Shown here: positions 28,501 to 43,500 of the stretch, one piece after another
How positions within the stretch are numbered: position 1 is the first letter of the stretch
Layout of the letters: each line of letters begins with the position of its first letter
Assembly (NCBI GenBank): GCA_013407085.1
Contig: JACCGJ010004867.1
Location: 1-64,000, forward strand
Direction of reading: 5' to 3'
Origin: Atriophallophorus winterbourni
Lineage: Eukaryota; Platyhelminthes; Trematoda; Plagiorchiida; Microphallidae
DNA: 64,000 nt
Program-made: the position numbers and the translations under genes
Notes under the pieces: generated by a model
The model's input: only the letters and a program-made list of their open reading frames with translations
The model's database searches: none
Told to the model about the DNA's origin: nothing

Positions 28501-31500
28501 GATTGTTGAATCGCTGATAAAATGTTTTCTACTGATTCATTAAAATTAAAAACACGCTTTCTGTCTCGGTCTAAGCAACCTGATTGTATAGTAACCCACA
28601 AGGTTAACATTTATTTCATGCAATCGGTCTCTCTGATGTTGGGGCGTACTAGACCGACACCATATTAGGTTAGTGTCCGGCGTTAAAAACAATAAAATAA
28701 TTTTTTCAAAATGTGCATGTGTAGCAATCATAGATCTTCAATGAGCCAGATAGCCCGTTCGTACAACATCGCCAATATCCATTGTGGCAAAACCACCATG
28801 CTGTAGGACTTTTTAACTCTTCACGTAAAGCAGTCCGTTTGACTTTTGTAAAATCGGATGATATTCAATTTGAACACTTGAAACTCCTTAATCGGTGGTT
28901 GAAATCGAAACGTAAATCGAAAACCCACTGCTTGTGACATACCTGATTGCGAAACTAGACTATGACATTCTCTTTCAATAAACTCTATGATGTCTTGATT
29001 GGTTAGCAAAAGCCAAAGAGACACTCGAACAATCGCCACATAAAGTGTTGTATACATCACTCAAATTGGCATTCCTGGAAACTTCCAGACAATATCTCGC
29101 TCATCGTTCGAATCCGGCTAATCTGCCACCAACAGTGAGCTGCATGCGAAAACACGCTGGAGTCTCACTGCCATTTCTATTTTATTTTTTAGTTCTCATA
29201 TCTGTCTAGGCCTGGGCAACCTGGCAGTATCTTTCTCCACGTGCAGTCTATGGCCGCGCGGCTCTTTGCCTGGATCAGGCTTGTTCATCCATACATACAA
29301 TCTGCAATTGTAAAATGAATAGTCTGTTGGTTGGTATTCTACCAAACCAGTATGCTCGAACTCTGTCGTTTTAGTTTCAACTTTATCAAACTTCTCTTTC
29401 TGTGCATGATATGTTAACATTTTTTGTTTGTAGCCATTCCATGTTGCTTCTGCCGACAGAAGGCGTTGGTTCGTTTACCTCCGATTGCCATCGCTTTTCT
29501 TGTTTGCGACGCATATCGAAGGTGGCGTCCTATCTTATGGGTGACCAATCTGTCAAGGCTTTTGAACATTCATTTCATTGTTTGCTGAATATCGCATCAG
29601 AATGTATCCAAAATATTCGTTCTCCTCCGAAAATTCAGAGTCCTTTGCTTCTCCAATCTTCTCCGACACAATTGCTCAACTTCATAGAGCCTTGTATCAC
29701 ATCGTCTTGCCAGCTAGCCTTTTCACTTTGTACCCAAAATTCTTTGGATTCACCTTTTCCCATTACGTTGGCTCATACGTACCTGTGTGCTGCAGAAGCA
29801 GCCCTAAATTCCGGGTGTCTGCGCTGGTCTGAATGTTGGCTACGTGACGCTCGTCGTACAACTGACCTGCTTCATGATTCGCCTTCAAATTCTGACGGGA
29901 ATATTTCGCGGGATTGGCTTTGTCTTCAGCATACTCAACTAGCCTCCCGATTGGAGTATATGCGTGGCGAGCATCAGTTGGCAATCAATCAATTGAAACT
30001 TTGTCTCGATTCAACCAGAAACGTGAGTATGGATGCTTTGATTTATGTTTCTCGTAGCTTCCGTTGTAACCATTGTTATCTCTACTTTATACGGTGTACT
30101 TCTGTTTTCTGTCATTCGTGTAACTATCCGTACTGCTTAACTTCTCGTTTGCATACGACTTGAGCTGGCCTACTGAAACTAACATACTAGTGCAAATACC
30201 TTTTGGTCTAGATTGGCAGCTGCCAACCGGTAGCAGTGATGGTAACTTCGCAACTTGTTGGGCCAAGGCACTCAGCACAGAGCGCCAAAATTGTTGCGCG
30301 TTCGTTGTACTCGACCTTGTATTTTTTGGTATCACTCAATAATGTAGTTTCATAACACCATATTGTTAAAACCCGTTCTCGTGATACTGAAATTTGATCC
30401 CACTCTACCCACGTGGTTATTGAAAATATCACATGGTATGCCTGGTGAAGAAACGAGTTAATGTGCTCATTTTGCTGCATCCGAAACGTTTATTAGTAGT
30501 CATTTTCTGGTACAGTCTAGGCCTGGGCAACCTGACAGTATCTTAGCCTGTGAATGTGCGGTACTTTGCCTCGATTTCGTACATACATACAATCGTGTTC
30601 GGAGCCCATTAGTCTCATTATAAGAGTGTTATCCGGTAATCTTATACGATGTAAGACTCATTTTGGTCGGTAATTAGACTACAGACAAATGGAGAATTCT
30701 CAATGCAAGCGATGATGTAAGAGTATGGAAGTGTGAAGTGCCCTAGCGATTAGTGCTTTCGGATGATATGCAAAACACCAACCTCCGGGACAACACAAGA
30801 GCAGGGAGTGTCGAAACTTCCGAGGTCGCCAATCACGAGCCAGTAATAATTCGGCTTTTGAGAGGATTGCATCATTATGGTTCGATCGACAACATCCTCG
30901 GAAACGCTATTGCACTATATGAAATTCCTGGCCAATCGCTCGAGGCGCTTATAAATGTCCAATATATTGTGGTGCTCACGCCCCCTTCACTTACACAGCA
31001 CAGCAAGACTGAAACTGCTTGAACATATTTTGCATCCCGTTCACTCTACTATGTGTGCTTTTTATGTTTATGAAAATGTATATTCCTCTCCATTTTATTG
31101 CTAATAAACTTGATTCAATTTATTCATGCCTACGCTTACTACTGTTGATCTGCAGAGCCTTGAACGTTTGTCCGGGTCGTCCTCCTCCGAGTTGCGACAG
31201 CGTTATGTCTCTTGTTTCGTTCAATCGACCACCTTGCTGTGTGACTGGTTATATGATTCTCAATCGAAAAGCGCGGCCGACCTGCTTCGTTCATTTTTAG
31301 AACCGGTTAGTCATCCCATGCGCAGTCTATAACTCTGTGGTACTTTGCTTGTTTCCAGGCTAGTGATTTCTCCCATCCATTCAGTCAACCGTACAGTAAT
31401 TATTTCTTGGTAAATGGCTCGCGATGTAACTCAGACAAAAAATGTAAAATGTCAAGTGTATTATTGTAAACAGCTAGGTCCTTCTTTCTGAGATTTCATG

Positions 31501-34500
31501 ATTAAGAAACACGTATGAATGTTTTTACATGGATTCGTCGTGAGTGGTGTACCGAAATAGATCAGCGTTTTCACGGTGTACCTAGGGGTTTTCCTTTGGC
31601 GGGTCAGCTATTTAAGTCCCGGCGTCACACTAACTACTGTTTCTGCCCCACGATAGGACATACAGTTCAAAACTGAATATATTTAGTGCTCAAGATTTCG
31701 AAAGAAATCAATCTGATTCGCCGTTTTGTTGTGATTCATCTATCCTAAAATAAAGTGTTTCCTAGACTGCAGGAATTTAGTGTAGCATGCACACTTGGCT
31801 GTATGTCGCAAACCCAACTAAACTATCCGGCAGTTCCTTCTGTTCCATCACTCTCATCTTGGAATTCCCTACCTTCCGATTTGGTAAGCTCAAACAGTTT
31901 ATCTATATTCAAATCGAAACTTGACGATTATATGAGAGCTAATCCGAATTTTGCCTCAAACTATTAATAAGCTATCATCGTCCCATTGATTTTGATTTTA
32001 TTTATACTTATATATATATATACATTTGTACCTATATTTCCACCCTGTGGTTATTGTAAAGTTAATTGCTTTTTCAACCATGAATCTTGTATCTTGAATC
32101 TTCCACACTGCTTTTCTGGGCGTCATTGTTCTATCGTTTTCTGAACCCTTTTGCTTCATTTAATTTTTATCGTAACCTCGATCGCGAGGGAGGTTCGGTC
32201 ATTCGAAGTTTGAATCGATTTTAACTCGGTACGTACTCCATATTATCTTTGATATTGACCCGGATTCTTTCGCGGTAAGCCCAATAATTGAGGTGTTTTT
32301 CGTATATGTTAATTGCTTCAATACAGCGCTGCATTTTTTTGCAAATCCTCGTTTGGTTCTGATATACCTGGGTATTTTTCGAGTCACTCAACTTGGGACA
32401 ATTTCCTGATTGTCTATTACAATCAATGCTATCGCTGTTTTGGTTCTAAGTCAACTCTGCCCCGGCGTCTGTTTGTTGCAACATCTGCCAACCCATCACG
32501 TGCATTCGAATTATCGATTTCGATTAATATGTCGTATTGAGCAACTCCATTGTCTACGGATTAAAGCTTTTCATAGAGCACGCCCTTTGTGCTTTGGTCA
32601 ACACATCGCGACTAGACCGACTCAATGTGACGAGAATAGTTGTTTTTTTACTTTTCAGGCCATCCAACGAGCCACCAATCTTGGCGTGGAGTACACTGAC
32701 CCCGAAGCATTTGTAAGCCTGGCTCGCTTTGCGGATGCACAGTTCAGCGCTCTGGATAACTATTCCTCGTCCGCCGAATACCGCTCACGTCGGCATTTCC
32801 TCCAGGAGGCACAGTATCATGTAACCTGTTTGAAAGATCTCGGAGAGAAAAGGTACACCCATCTCCTTGACAAATTGAATGCTTTCCTGTAGTTATTTAG
32901 TCCTTTATATGTAAAATACTCATATGCGTTTACTGTATTGATTTGACGCGATTAATTGGTGCGTTTGTTTGGTTCGTATTCATTTATTCTCTACACCAAC
33001 TAATAACATATCCTATACATTTACGATGGATATTATGCAGTTCGATGGAATGAAAAGCTGGTGAATATTATGCAATATAGCACCTCGTTTTATTTGAATT
33101 CGATTGATTTCCCAAAAACTGTAATTAGTACATTACCACACTTTACGTAGTTTATATGTATCAAAGAAAAACTATTTCTGCATTAGCATGCTTCTCGATC
33201 CGTTTCTGTTGTTTGCACTCATCACTAAGGAACAGTACACTCAGGATCATAGAACTTTGAAGCCACTGTTTCATCTGACTAGCAAGACCAATCGTGTAAT
33301 CACACATCTCGATAGTAAAACTTGCTTGTCCCTTCCACACTCCTCACGACCAGTTTCCTCCTGTTTACATGTGCTTGAACAGGTTGATCGGGTCAGCTTT
33401 ATCCAAAAGTGGCTCGCAAGTTCAAACCTTGTTTACCATTTCTCTATTTTTTCAACGTGTCCTGATCGCGCTATCTCTACCTGATATCCAACCAAAAACG
33501 TCAACCGTTCATTGGCTGTGTGTGGTGAAGAAAAAGCATGTATATGTGGATATTTTATTCAGTCGACGGGTTTTTATCCTTCTCAACATGTGTGTGTACA
33601 TGTTGGTCGTGGCACCTTAGCCGATCTTGGATTCAGGTAACAATTTCCTTCGTCGTAGGCTGGTGATAGACTTCCTAGTTTTATTTAAAGTATGTTCAAA
33701 TGCATAAATAACGCAAGATAGTCCGGTCGCTGTTCGTCGATTGAGATTCAATCTTACGTGCAACTTGTATCATGATTACACACGTAAGTTCCTCTGTCTT
33801 TGGCCACCTCCGTTCGATGTCGACCATGGATGTACATCACAAGCGCATAATGGTTTCATGCTCCGCGGCGGCTTTTCGAATGGCTAAACAGTCCGATTCG
33901 AGAGGAACAATCTCTCCCACAGCGAATGGCAGTACTCAGTCTATCAGCATCAGTTGCACGTTCAGGAGCCAAGAGCTGTATCTGCCCTTTCCCTGTTTGG
34001 ACAATTTCATCTATTTTTATCTTTATACACATCTACGTAGAGATCCTTAATTTTGTAGCCGTCTTCTACGTACGCTGCAACGCCAATCAGATATCGAAGC
34101 GAAGGAACTCACCGCTATGTCATCTGATGCTGATCGCTTTCTCGAAACAGCAGTGGAAAGTTATGCTCGATGTTTGAGTCTGTCTGATTTACATGACTTG
34201 AAGGTTTGTGTTGTGTCATTGTTACAGTTTCAACATCAGCTCATTTTCATATTTCGTATTGATCCATTATATTTTATATTTTTAGTACGTCACCTTTCCA
34301 GCCTTGAGATTTGTTGATCATTACTTGGTTTACGTCAATGCTATTATTGTTTAACCCTTTGTCTATGGTAATTGGTTATACGTATTTTATGATATTTATG
34401 TGTTATTCTGATTAATTATGGCATAAATAAAACACGTGAATAATTTTTATGGATCAGATGCCAGACGCCGCCTGCCAAGTGCACTCCGATGGTGACTGAA

Positions 34501-37500
34501 GGTACCGACGGGAGCTACTGAGCAATCGACTGCTTGTTTGAGGTGGTTACTAGAGTTACCGTCAGTAGACAAAGAGCTGATGCGTTTACTCTTACTAGTG
34601 CTTCCGGAACTTTACTCTCGCGCCTACTCACCATTAAACGAGTTAATCTTACAACATTCTTAAAAGCGCCACTACATCGTTGAATTTTAGTCGCTGAACC
34701 GTTTAATTTCTATCCGATTTGTTATAGTGCACGTGGTGTGGGTCTTGGGTTTCGTTATTCTGAAGTCACACTTGATTTAGTTGAATTTTTACCTAACCGT
34801 GATAGCCCCTGTCAGTTTTGGGTGACAATGGTTGTGTACTTTATTCAATTGACTCTTCGCGTGTTTCAAACAGCCCATCTTGGACACTTTGTTGTCAATC
34901 GCTCTGTTCGGTGTGCAGATACAGATATGGTGCCGTTAAACAAAGAGATAGATAATAAGGAGGAAGAGAAACAACTAGGTTTTTATCAATTTACATGTCA
35001 TGCTTTCTTCTGTTGTTTTTTTCTATTTTACTGTTACAACAGGAATTCAGTGTAAGGGGGAATTGTTATGATGCACTCTTTTCACCTATATCAATAAAGC
35101 GGCATCGTTGTAAATGTGTCGAATCATATACTCTCTGCTTCCCCTGCAGCCCATCCAGACAAGTGCATATGATTTGTATGACTTTATCGCACTTTCTTGA
35201 TTTCAGGCTTGTGATGTCATGCACACATCCAGGCAAGCAAGCCAGTCCACCTTTGGCTAGTGGCCATCAGGCCATTACTTTATCATAATGCCTGACCAAC
35301 TGACGCGTAGAGCGCTCAGATTTCATTTGCTGGATGTGTCCCGTCCAATAAAAGCAACATTCGCTAATAGCTGTCTGAAGGTTTTTGTTGTCGCTTCCTA
35401 AGATGCTTCTGTTACAATACTGTGCAAACAGTGATAATCGAAAACCTTCATCCTTCAAATATCTTCTGATTAAAGTGCCCAACATTCTCTCATCTAGCGC
35501 AGTACTAGTCTTACTGAAATACAACATATATCCTTTTCTGTAAACTAAAGCCTATATCACGTCTTTTTCGGAGGCGTTTAATTCTCGTAAATGCCAGTCT
35601 GATGCCAGTGATTCTGAATGTGATCTCCTTCTCTATTCCACCTAAGCGACCGCTAAACACTCCAGATAGTTAAACAGCTACGCGTGGTCGATATCGAGAT
35701 CATTTTTCACCAATGGGGGCCAATTCCATTCGCGGTCTAGAAGTAGCACTTTTACTTACTGGTGAAAAATCTAGGCTATAATTAGATGCCTTCGCTGACA
35801 TAAAGTACAGATTCTCTCAGCAAAATTCTTGCTCTTTGCCTAGTAAGTCACCGTGATCCAACTCTGTAGCATGCCCAGCTGGAAGAAACTACTACTACTG
35901 AAGAAGCTACTTAAAGCAGCGTTTTTTCGTTGAGTTTTGCTTTGAGCCTGTGCATTGCTTCACCTATGTAGCTTCAATTATTGCCGATAATCTTTCGTAA
36001 GGTACTGAGATCAACTGACTTCTATGTAGATGATTCTTGAGTTTATTTCGCCTAAATTTTCTCGGTTTGTAATTTAAGACAGAGCAAGCTGGCATCGGAG
36101 GCCACAGTAACTGCTGAAATCTTACTTTAATGAAATCCTGCGCAAGACGCCAACGGAAACTAACGTTTGACGGTATATAATATACTATACTTGCCTGAAG
36201 AAGTGTTCTTTCTCCCCCGTTCTCTTTTATTTAAATCTGTCGAAAATCAGCGATTGATGGCACATTATTACCGTCAAAACTAACCATATCGCTGGTTCTT
36301 GTGCATTTGTGGAGTTCCCTGTGCGTTCATTTGCATTTGACTCATTTCGAAATTTAAGTCATTTCATTTGCCTTGGTATCTCGTTTGTAATTCGTGTTTG
36401 TGTTGCTTTTTCTTCTCCGGGTTCATTCCACCATTTCTGAAAACATTCCTCTTTCTCGGTCGAATTAGGCGTCCTCGTTTGTAATTCAATTTTATTTCAC
36501 AGGTCTATCGCTTCATATCTCTTTGGCTTTCCGCGGCTGGCGATCCAAATGTACAAACAGCGCCAACCACTAGGTCGCAAACCATCAATCGGATTGTGTC
36601 TGAATATCTTCCAAAGATCCGTGTGGACAAATTCTTACCATTATTCCCGCAACTTGCTGTACGCGTTTCTCTGAAATATGCCTCACCCTCTGGTGTTAGC
36701 GTGCCAACGTTTCAATCAGCCCTCACCACGGTGGGTTTCCTAATTACTTGGTTAGTGTTCATGAATGCGAGCTTTCGTGTAGTGTTGAGTCGTTTTAATT
36801 TCGTGGTGGGAGCGTCAGTCATCCTGATATCCACTTATCACGTCGTAGTTGAGACGCCTAGCTCTTTTTTCTCTCGCTGGACCTGATTGGAAACGTCGCC
36901 GTGGGGGACAAAGGAATACCTGGCGGAAGACCCTCAAACGTCTAACAGCCCCACTAGCCATCGTGGGAACATCGCGCTTACCCGGGTGGGGTCCGAAGGA
37001 CCGTGAAGATATGTGGCTGATAACACTCAGTGTGATGGCAAAAGAAAGGAACCAGTGACCAGATTCCTACCGTGCTTGTGTTCCCGTTTATCAGTGACCC
37101 TCCCTTATTCCAAAAAAGATCAAAAACGGCATGTGTAAACAGACAGACAAAAAAAACCCCTTTTCTTTCTTTCATCATGTACCTTCTTCATGGTATACTT
37201 GTTGGCACATCGTTTGTAAAGACTTGTGATAATAATAATAATAAGTTGAGACGCGCATGCACCGATAGTCATTGAGATGCGTCTGACGCTTTAAAACTTG
37301 TCATAAGAACTCAGCTCTGGTACCACTACTGTGACCTTCTTATCAAGGGCGAATTCAGCCTGCAAGCCACCCAATTTCGGATAGTATAACACGCTTTTTT
37401 ACTTGTTTGTTTTTTCAACACTTGATATTTTTTACACTAGACAGAGTACTAGCCTGTCGAAGTTATTTCCCATGCTATTGTTGGTGCCCGTTTTACAACT

Positions 37501-40500
37501 GGGTGTGGTTAAGCAAATCCCTTCCCCGCCCGAAGGCCACATCCGCTGTGCAACTTTGGTACATTGATTAATTTGGTGACGTTCTCAGTTCGTTTCCCGA
37601 GCTCAGTGCAATCGAATGCCGGTCTGTGATTTCCCCTGTATTCTTGGGTTTGGGAGCGATTAAACTTTTTTTGATAGACTTACAATGCGTGTGACAATCC
37701 GTCGATCTTTATAAGGGTTAAGCCAGCTGGACAATATATCACGACTGTGTAGGGACACTGTCTTTTCTAATGCATACCGTTCCTAGCTTGCATTACGTTC
37801 TCGTCCCTTACCTCCTGGGCACTCGCTCCATCGTAAATCACGTCAACTCCGTTTTTTGATCATATGCGCGTGCGTTACTATTCACTACGTTTTGAATCAA
37901 TCGAGAATGGTCCACCCCAAATCCTTTTATGTAAGTGAAAGCCCATTTGTCAAGTATTTAACGAGCACATGATCAAGAATGAAACCCGCTTATCCTTAAT
38001 GCATGAATCTCATCTCCTTAGTATTTCTGTGCCGGCTGTCTATTCGATTCGATTTGCCTAATTGCTATGGTTGATAAAGTCCCTGTTTTCAAAGAAACTA
38101 TAATTTGAATGTTTCTCGTATGGGTTTGTAATGGGTGCCAGAGTATAGTGTTCTTCGGGTCATCTGGTTACGGTCTCATCCATACCTGTGTATCAACTGA
38201 TTACACAATCCCTGTGTCAACAGATTGTTCGCCAGAATTCAAAACCTCTTCTCGTTTTGTTTTCGATGCACGATTTCGTTTTGCATTTTGCAGTTGATCG
38301 AACGGGTCGTCGACATGCATCCCCATCACTCGGCGTTTTTTCTTTTGTTCCTGGTCAACGCGGCTTTGGATGAGAGCTACGACGATAAGATGACCGCGAG
38401 TGTACGCTCTGCCAAGCTTCGTCAAGCCGGCTCATCCGGTAAACACACGGATACAGACAAGGTACTTGAAGACACTCGGTTTTATTCGGCATACGCTGAA
38501 TCAAAATTAATCGTTCTGGTTTGGGTTTATTTCCAATGACCCCCGTTTTTACTCAGTTTACATTATTGATTTTATCTATTGATGACTAGTGTGTAGCCTG
38601 GGCTCTGTCTAAGTCTGGGCAACCTGACAGTATCTCAGCCCACGTGCAGTTTCTGACTGTGCGGCACTTTGCCTGGATCAGGCTTGTGCTTTTCATACCA
38701 TACCATAATTGTGTGGCGACGTGTGTACAGTCATTCATTTAAGTAACGGAGGTTCTTTTCCCAGGCAGTGTTTTCCTTCTATTGCATTACCAGAGCGATT
38801 ACTTGACATTCACCTGACTTTAACCAACTCTGGCTCTGTTTGCTCTCGAAAAATGTCGTTCCGGTTCAGGTTCATCCGTTCCAACTAATCCACGTGTAAA
38901 TTGTATTCACATGATTTAATGAGTTAGTTGCATAAATCTTATTAACGGTGATTTGCTTACTATTTCTCCACCATCGTAAGGCAACCGTATCGTGATTGTA
39001 CTGTCCCGACATGATGCGCGCTCGGTCTATGAATCGGTCATGGTGTTTGTACTTATCGGGTAAGGACTGTACAATCAGGATCCCATGCTTTGAACGAGTG
39101 GAGAAATGGTAAACAATGTTTGATTTTGTAAGCCGCTGTTTGGTAACCTGTTCAACATCATGTGCCCACATACGTTTTGTTTGGGATGAAAATGCTTGAA
39201 AAAATACACATTTTTTGGATTGAATGCATGTTTCATTCGAGGTGTGAGTGTCTCATCTGAGTGCATACGTGCTCGCTCGTCGGAAGATTTTAAACCTGGT
39301 CTTTTGTTTTGAAGTTTATTTTTTCATGGTTGCATACCAAGTATTTCGTACTTGTTATAGTTGTAATGCTATCCCTCCAGGTGTAAGTATAGTTGCCCAA
39401 CGAATGTAAGAATGCGGTGTGAATTCGAACCTGTGACTACCTGTACACCTATCTAATGTGGTACCTCGTTTCGAATGTGTTCACTCGTGTAGAAATCTTG
39501 CTACTCACTCCAAATTTTGTGCCTGAAGGTTAATTTTTCACAAATCCTCATCCGTGGTCTTAATGAAATACATGTTCGAAGGGTTCAATTGGCACCATTA
39601 TTGTATTGTTCTTCTATACCAGTATTGTCTATTGGTTGAGTATTTAATTCTGTCGTAATCTTGCTTGTTTCCGCTATTATGTGATTTTCGATTCTCTTGG
39701 GTTGTCACAGTCTTCGCGTGGTGGACGTATTGAAGCTGCTCGTCAAATGTTCGCTCGTCTCCTGACGGGACGCCGTGGTCCGTTGCTGAAACAGATGCAA
39801 GCGCTGCTCGAAGCATACGTTGAGTGGGCCAATATGGATGTGGAAAAGCATCGCTCTACTACAGGTTTGACTATGGTTCATCGCTTTATTCCGTGTTTAA
39901 TGGACTCGAGGCCTCCGATCTTATGGTCGCTATTGTTTGGGTGTGCGATCTAAGTACCGCTACGTTGTTTTTAGCTCTTAGTTCCTAGGCAGAAAATTGT
40001 GAGAGTGATAAAGGCAGAGAGGTGCCCGCATGTTATTTCCTTGTTGAAACCTTATTATCATGAAGGCGCAAGCCTTTTCGCTGGATCTTCGCCATCGTTG
40101 TTTGCAAATGCAACCGATCCACTGGTGATAACCTATCAGGATAGTGTTGAGCAAAGTGTGCATGATCATATTACTCTTAAAATATTCGACGTAATGGATA
40201 CAGTTGCTCGCTGCTGCCTTTATACCTAATAAATCAGGTATATTCAAGTTGTGCGATGCATCATTTAGCTTTCATCCCAGCACACATTTTGGCCGAGTCA
40301 AAAGGTTTGTCTTGTTAATTTGCGATAACTGTTGAAGGTCTTTTGGCGCTTCCTACTCTTGTACCGCCTTGTGATGTGTCGGTTCACTTCACACACTCTA
40401 CGTTCACCATTCCATCGATCATGTCTCATTGGGAATGCCAATTCATTTCAATTCACCTTTTTTAGCTCGCGCTTAGGATTAACACCGACCGCTTCATCGC

Positions 40501-43500
40501 TCACTCATGGCACTATTGTAACGTGGCCAATTGTGGCGAGTGGGTGTTGGGGAGAGAAGCTGAAATTGATCGCGCAAGACCATTTCAGGTCAACTCGGCA
40601 GGTGGCACACATCTTGCCACTTATCACATTTCGGGCCAGCATTAGCCACGTTCCCACATTAATTGTGCCTCGATTCATCCATGAGGTCAACCTGTCCAGC
40701 GCTAATCGCGTTCACCAACGCATCCCACAACATAAGAGAGGCCGGTTGGTCAAAGGCCTTTATTGCGCACAAGACAAATAACAAAACACACGCCTATCTT
40801 ATATAGGCAAAACAAACAATCACAACGGTGATCCTCAAAGATGTCTGTACCAGTTGTCACTTCGATCTGATTTGTGAGTCGATTTCGTGCCACAGTACAT
40901 TTCAAGCCTTCGTCACGCAATGCTCGTTTGACGGATATTGACGAACTGCGTATCGTTCGGTTGCGGCTGACGTTGTACTTCTTCTCACACTTCCAAAGAT
41001 GTCGCTCGAACCGTTCGAAAGCAATCATTCTGAAACCCGAAATATTATGAGCTCTCAATTGTTGTCGTCAACCGTTTCAGCGTTTTTTGCTCTTGTGTTG
41101 AGTCCACCGGTATGCATATCACTCGAAAGCTCGTGATTAACGCTCATCGCTAATGCACTTCGCATCTTCAAAAATGTTTTACTACGCTTTCCACTTCATT
41201 CGAGAAAAATCAGTCATACACTAACCACTGTCACCTCTTAATTCAACAACACGTTCAAACGCTACTTGGCCATGCTTATCGTGTTCATGAATCACACCTG
41301 TCTTTTACTAACTGTAAGCTAACTCATATCTCTCACATCTACCTACACCTGGGTAACCTGACTGTATCTCAATCCACGTGCAGTCTATGTCTGTGCTGTA
41401 CTTTGCCCGTATCAGGTTTGTGATTTCATACAGCATACATATAAGCTAACGTCCTGCATATACATACATGCATACCATTCGTTAGTTATGATGTCCCCAC
41501 TCTGTTTCTGATTTTCGGCAGGCTTTCACACGAACCATTCTCTTGCAATGGTTTACTAACCCGATCGTTCTTACACTCTTCAAATTGGTGTTCGTCTAAT
41601 GATGATCATCTCATTATAAGCGATAGATGAAGGGGTGCACTGAGGACCGTCGCTTTACAAACAGCCGACGATAGCGATCATTATTTTAAGAGTGTCTTCT
41701 CTCAGTTTGATGGAGACGTATTGTTTACTATTGTTCTATTCAAAATTGTCTTACAAAGTCTGTGAACATATTTTAAACACTGTGTTCTTATAGTTTGGAG
41801 TACAAGTATTGCCGATTTACAAACTTTCATAGGGCCAGTGGTCAAGCACAAGGCGCTTATGGATGACCAAAGTGATGTGTTGCTCACACACCCCGAAATT
41901 ATCCTCCACTACCGGTTTCTGGCTGTACGAACCCTATGCAACAGCGGCATTCAAATATAACCTTGTTTAGTTATTAGTTGTTCTGATATCGTACAATGGC
42001 ATGCATGAGCATTGAAGCAGCATCCCGGACGGTTGAGTAAACGGAGTCAATTTCGCTTTACGTTATCACAACTTTGGAATTTCGTAATTTAGCCACAGCC
42101 TTTTTGTTCGCCTGATAATTTCAAGCATTTCGAGTCATTCGGCATTATTAACAGATTAGATTATGGTCGACTAATTCGAATAATATTATGCAGGAAGATG
42201 ACATTTCCTTTGAATATGGAAAACGTTTCTTAGTGCAACGCTGGCGAAACTTATAGTAACCTAAAGTTACGATGGTAGATTCTTTTTATTTTTTTAACTT
42301 GTGATAGTGAGACATTATCTGAACGAGATACTAATATATTATGTTTTTGAAATAACAGGAATTCAAAGGGCAATTTTAATGTTTTTGGTCTTGAATTCGA
42401 TTTACACTGTCTTTTCACTAAACCCTGATGCAAAAGTTATAACTCAATTTGCAGAGTTTCTCTTTTTCAACTATTTACTCATTGATTTTTCTGCATTCAT
42501 TTAACCGTGGCGTTTTCTTTTAATGGAGTGTGAAATCGTCTCTGCTCATTTTACCTTGTATACACTCTTCATCCCCGATGCATGTGATCTCGCATCACTT
42601 TTCTTTCACGTTGTTCTTATCATGAAATCCCCGTAGCTCTCCACTGTCTTGTACACCTGAACATACATTGTCTTCTCAGCTGATTTGCCTTTCCCATCTG
42701 GCTGCAAGCTACACCGCTTTGTCACTCGTCAACGCAGCACTGGTCGTTCGTTGGCCGATGGTCTGGATATGGTAGCCGTTCCGACCATGAATTTGCGAGT
42801 CGATCACTCCGGTACCTATGCCCGAGATCAAGTCGTACTTATCACGGGTTTCGCGCCCACATTCCGGTTGGTTGGGGGGATCAATGTGCCGAAACTTATC
42901 ACCTGTCTGGGTAGCGATGGGCGTGCTCACCTTCAGTTGGTCAAAGGTCGGGATGACCCACGACAAGATGCCGTGATGCAACAGGTTCGTTTAAACGATG
43001 TTCCATGCGCAAATGATGAATCATTTTCCGTCGTGAAACAAGAATGCTTAGATTCGCCCCTTTGATTTTTAGAATGCCACGCAGAATTATACAAGGGCAA
43101 TTCTTGTACAGCTGATTGATGGAGTTTGCTCGAATGATCCATCACTTTGCACTCGGTGCCATTCGTAATATTTTAAGTCCTGTTTGTTGTTCCTCTTCAT
43201 GCCTTTCCCTATTACTCACGGGACTTTGCGCGTTCCGTCTTAAAAGACCTGGGTACATAGTGAATCGTCGAGGGACTACGTCTGGTCTCGTCGGAGTTGC
43301 ATCGACTTCTTCGTGGGTTCGTTGTTTTATATCAATTGTTGTATGATCGATGATTTGAATGTCCGATGTTTTAGAATATGATTTCCTCAAATTTTAAGCT
43401 CAATGAGTCTTCCAATGGGCTTTGGCAACCGACACTCAAAAGCATCCATTGGGTGTCCATGTGTTAGTTCGATACATATGGGTCGTTGAAACTCTACCAA

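Larger units (their letters stand above)
30023..31155 (+). other. ATM intron with repeat A and LTR-like repeat
   Basis: It contains a repeat-A copy at 30510-30597 and an LTR-like copy at about 30600-30800. A short stretch at 30960-31010 resembles repeat B. No gene was recognised. Confidence 0.65.
39865..42679 (+). other. ATM intron, 2.8 kb
   Basis: It holds a reversed LTR-like repeat (40500-41170), a repeat-A copy (41330-41480) and a repeat-B piece (about 41815-41960). No gene was recognised. Confidence 0.65.
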
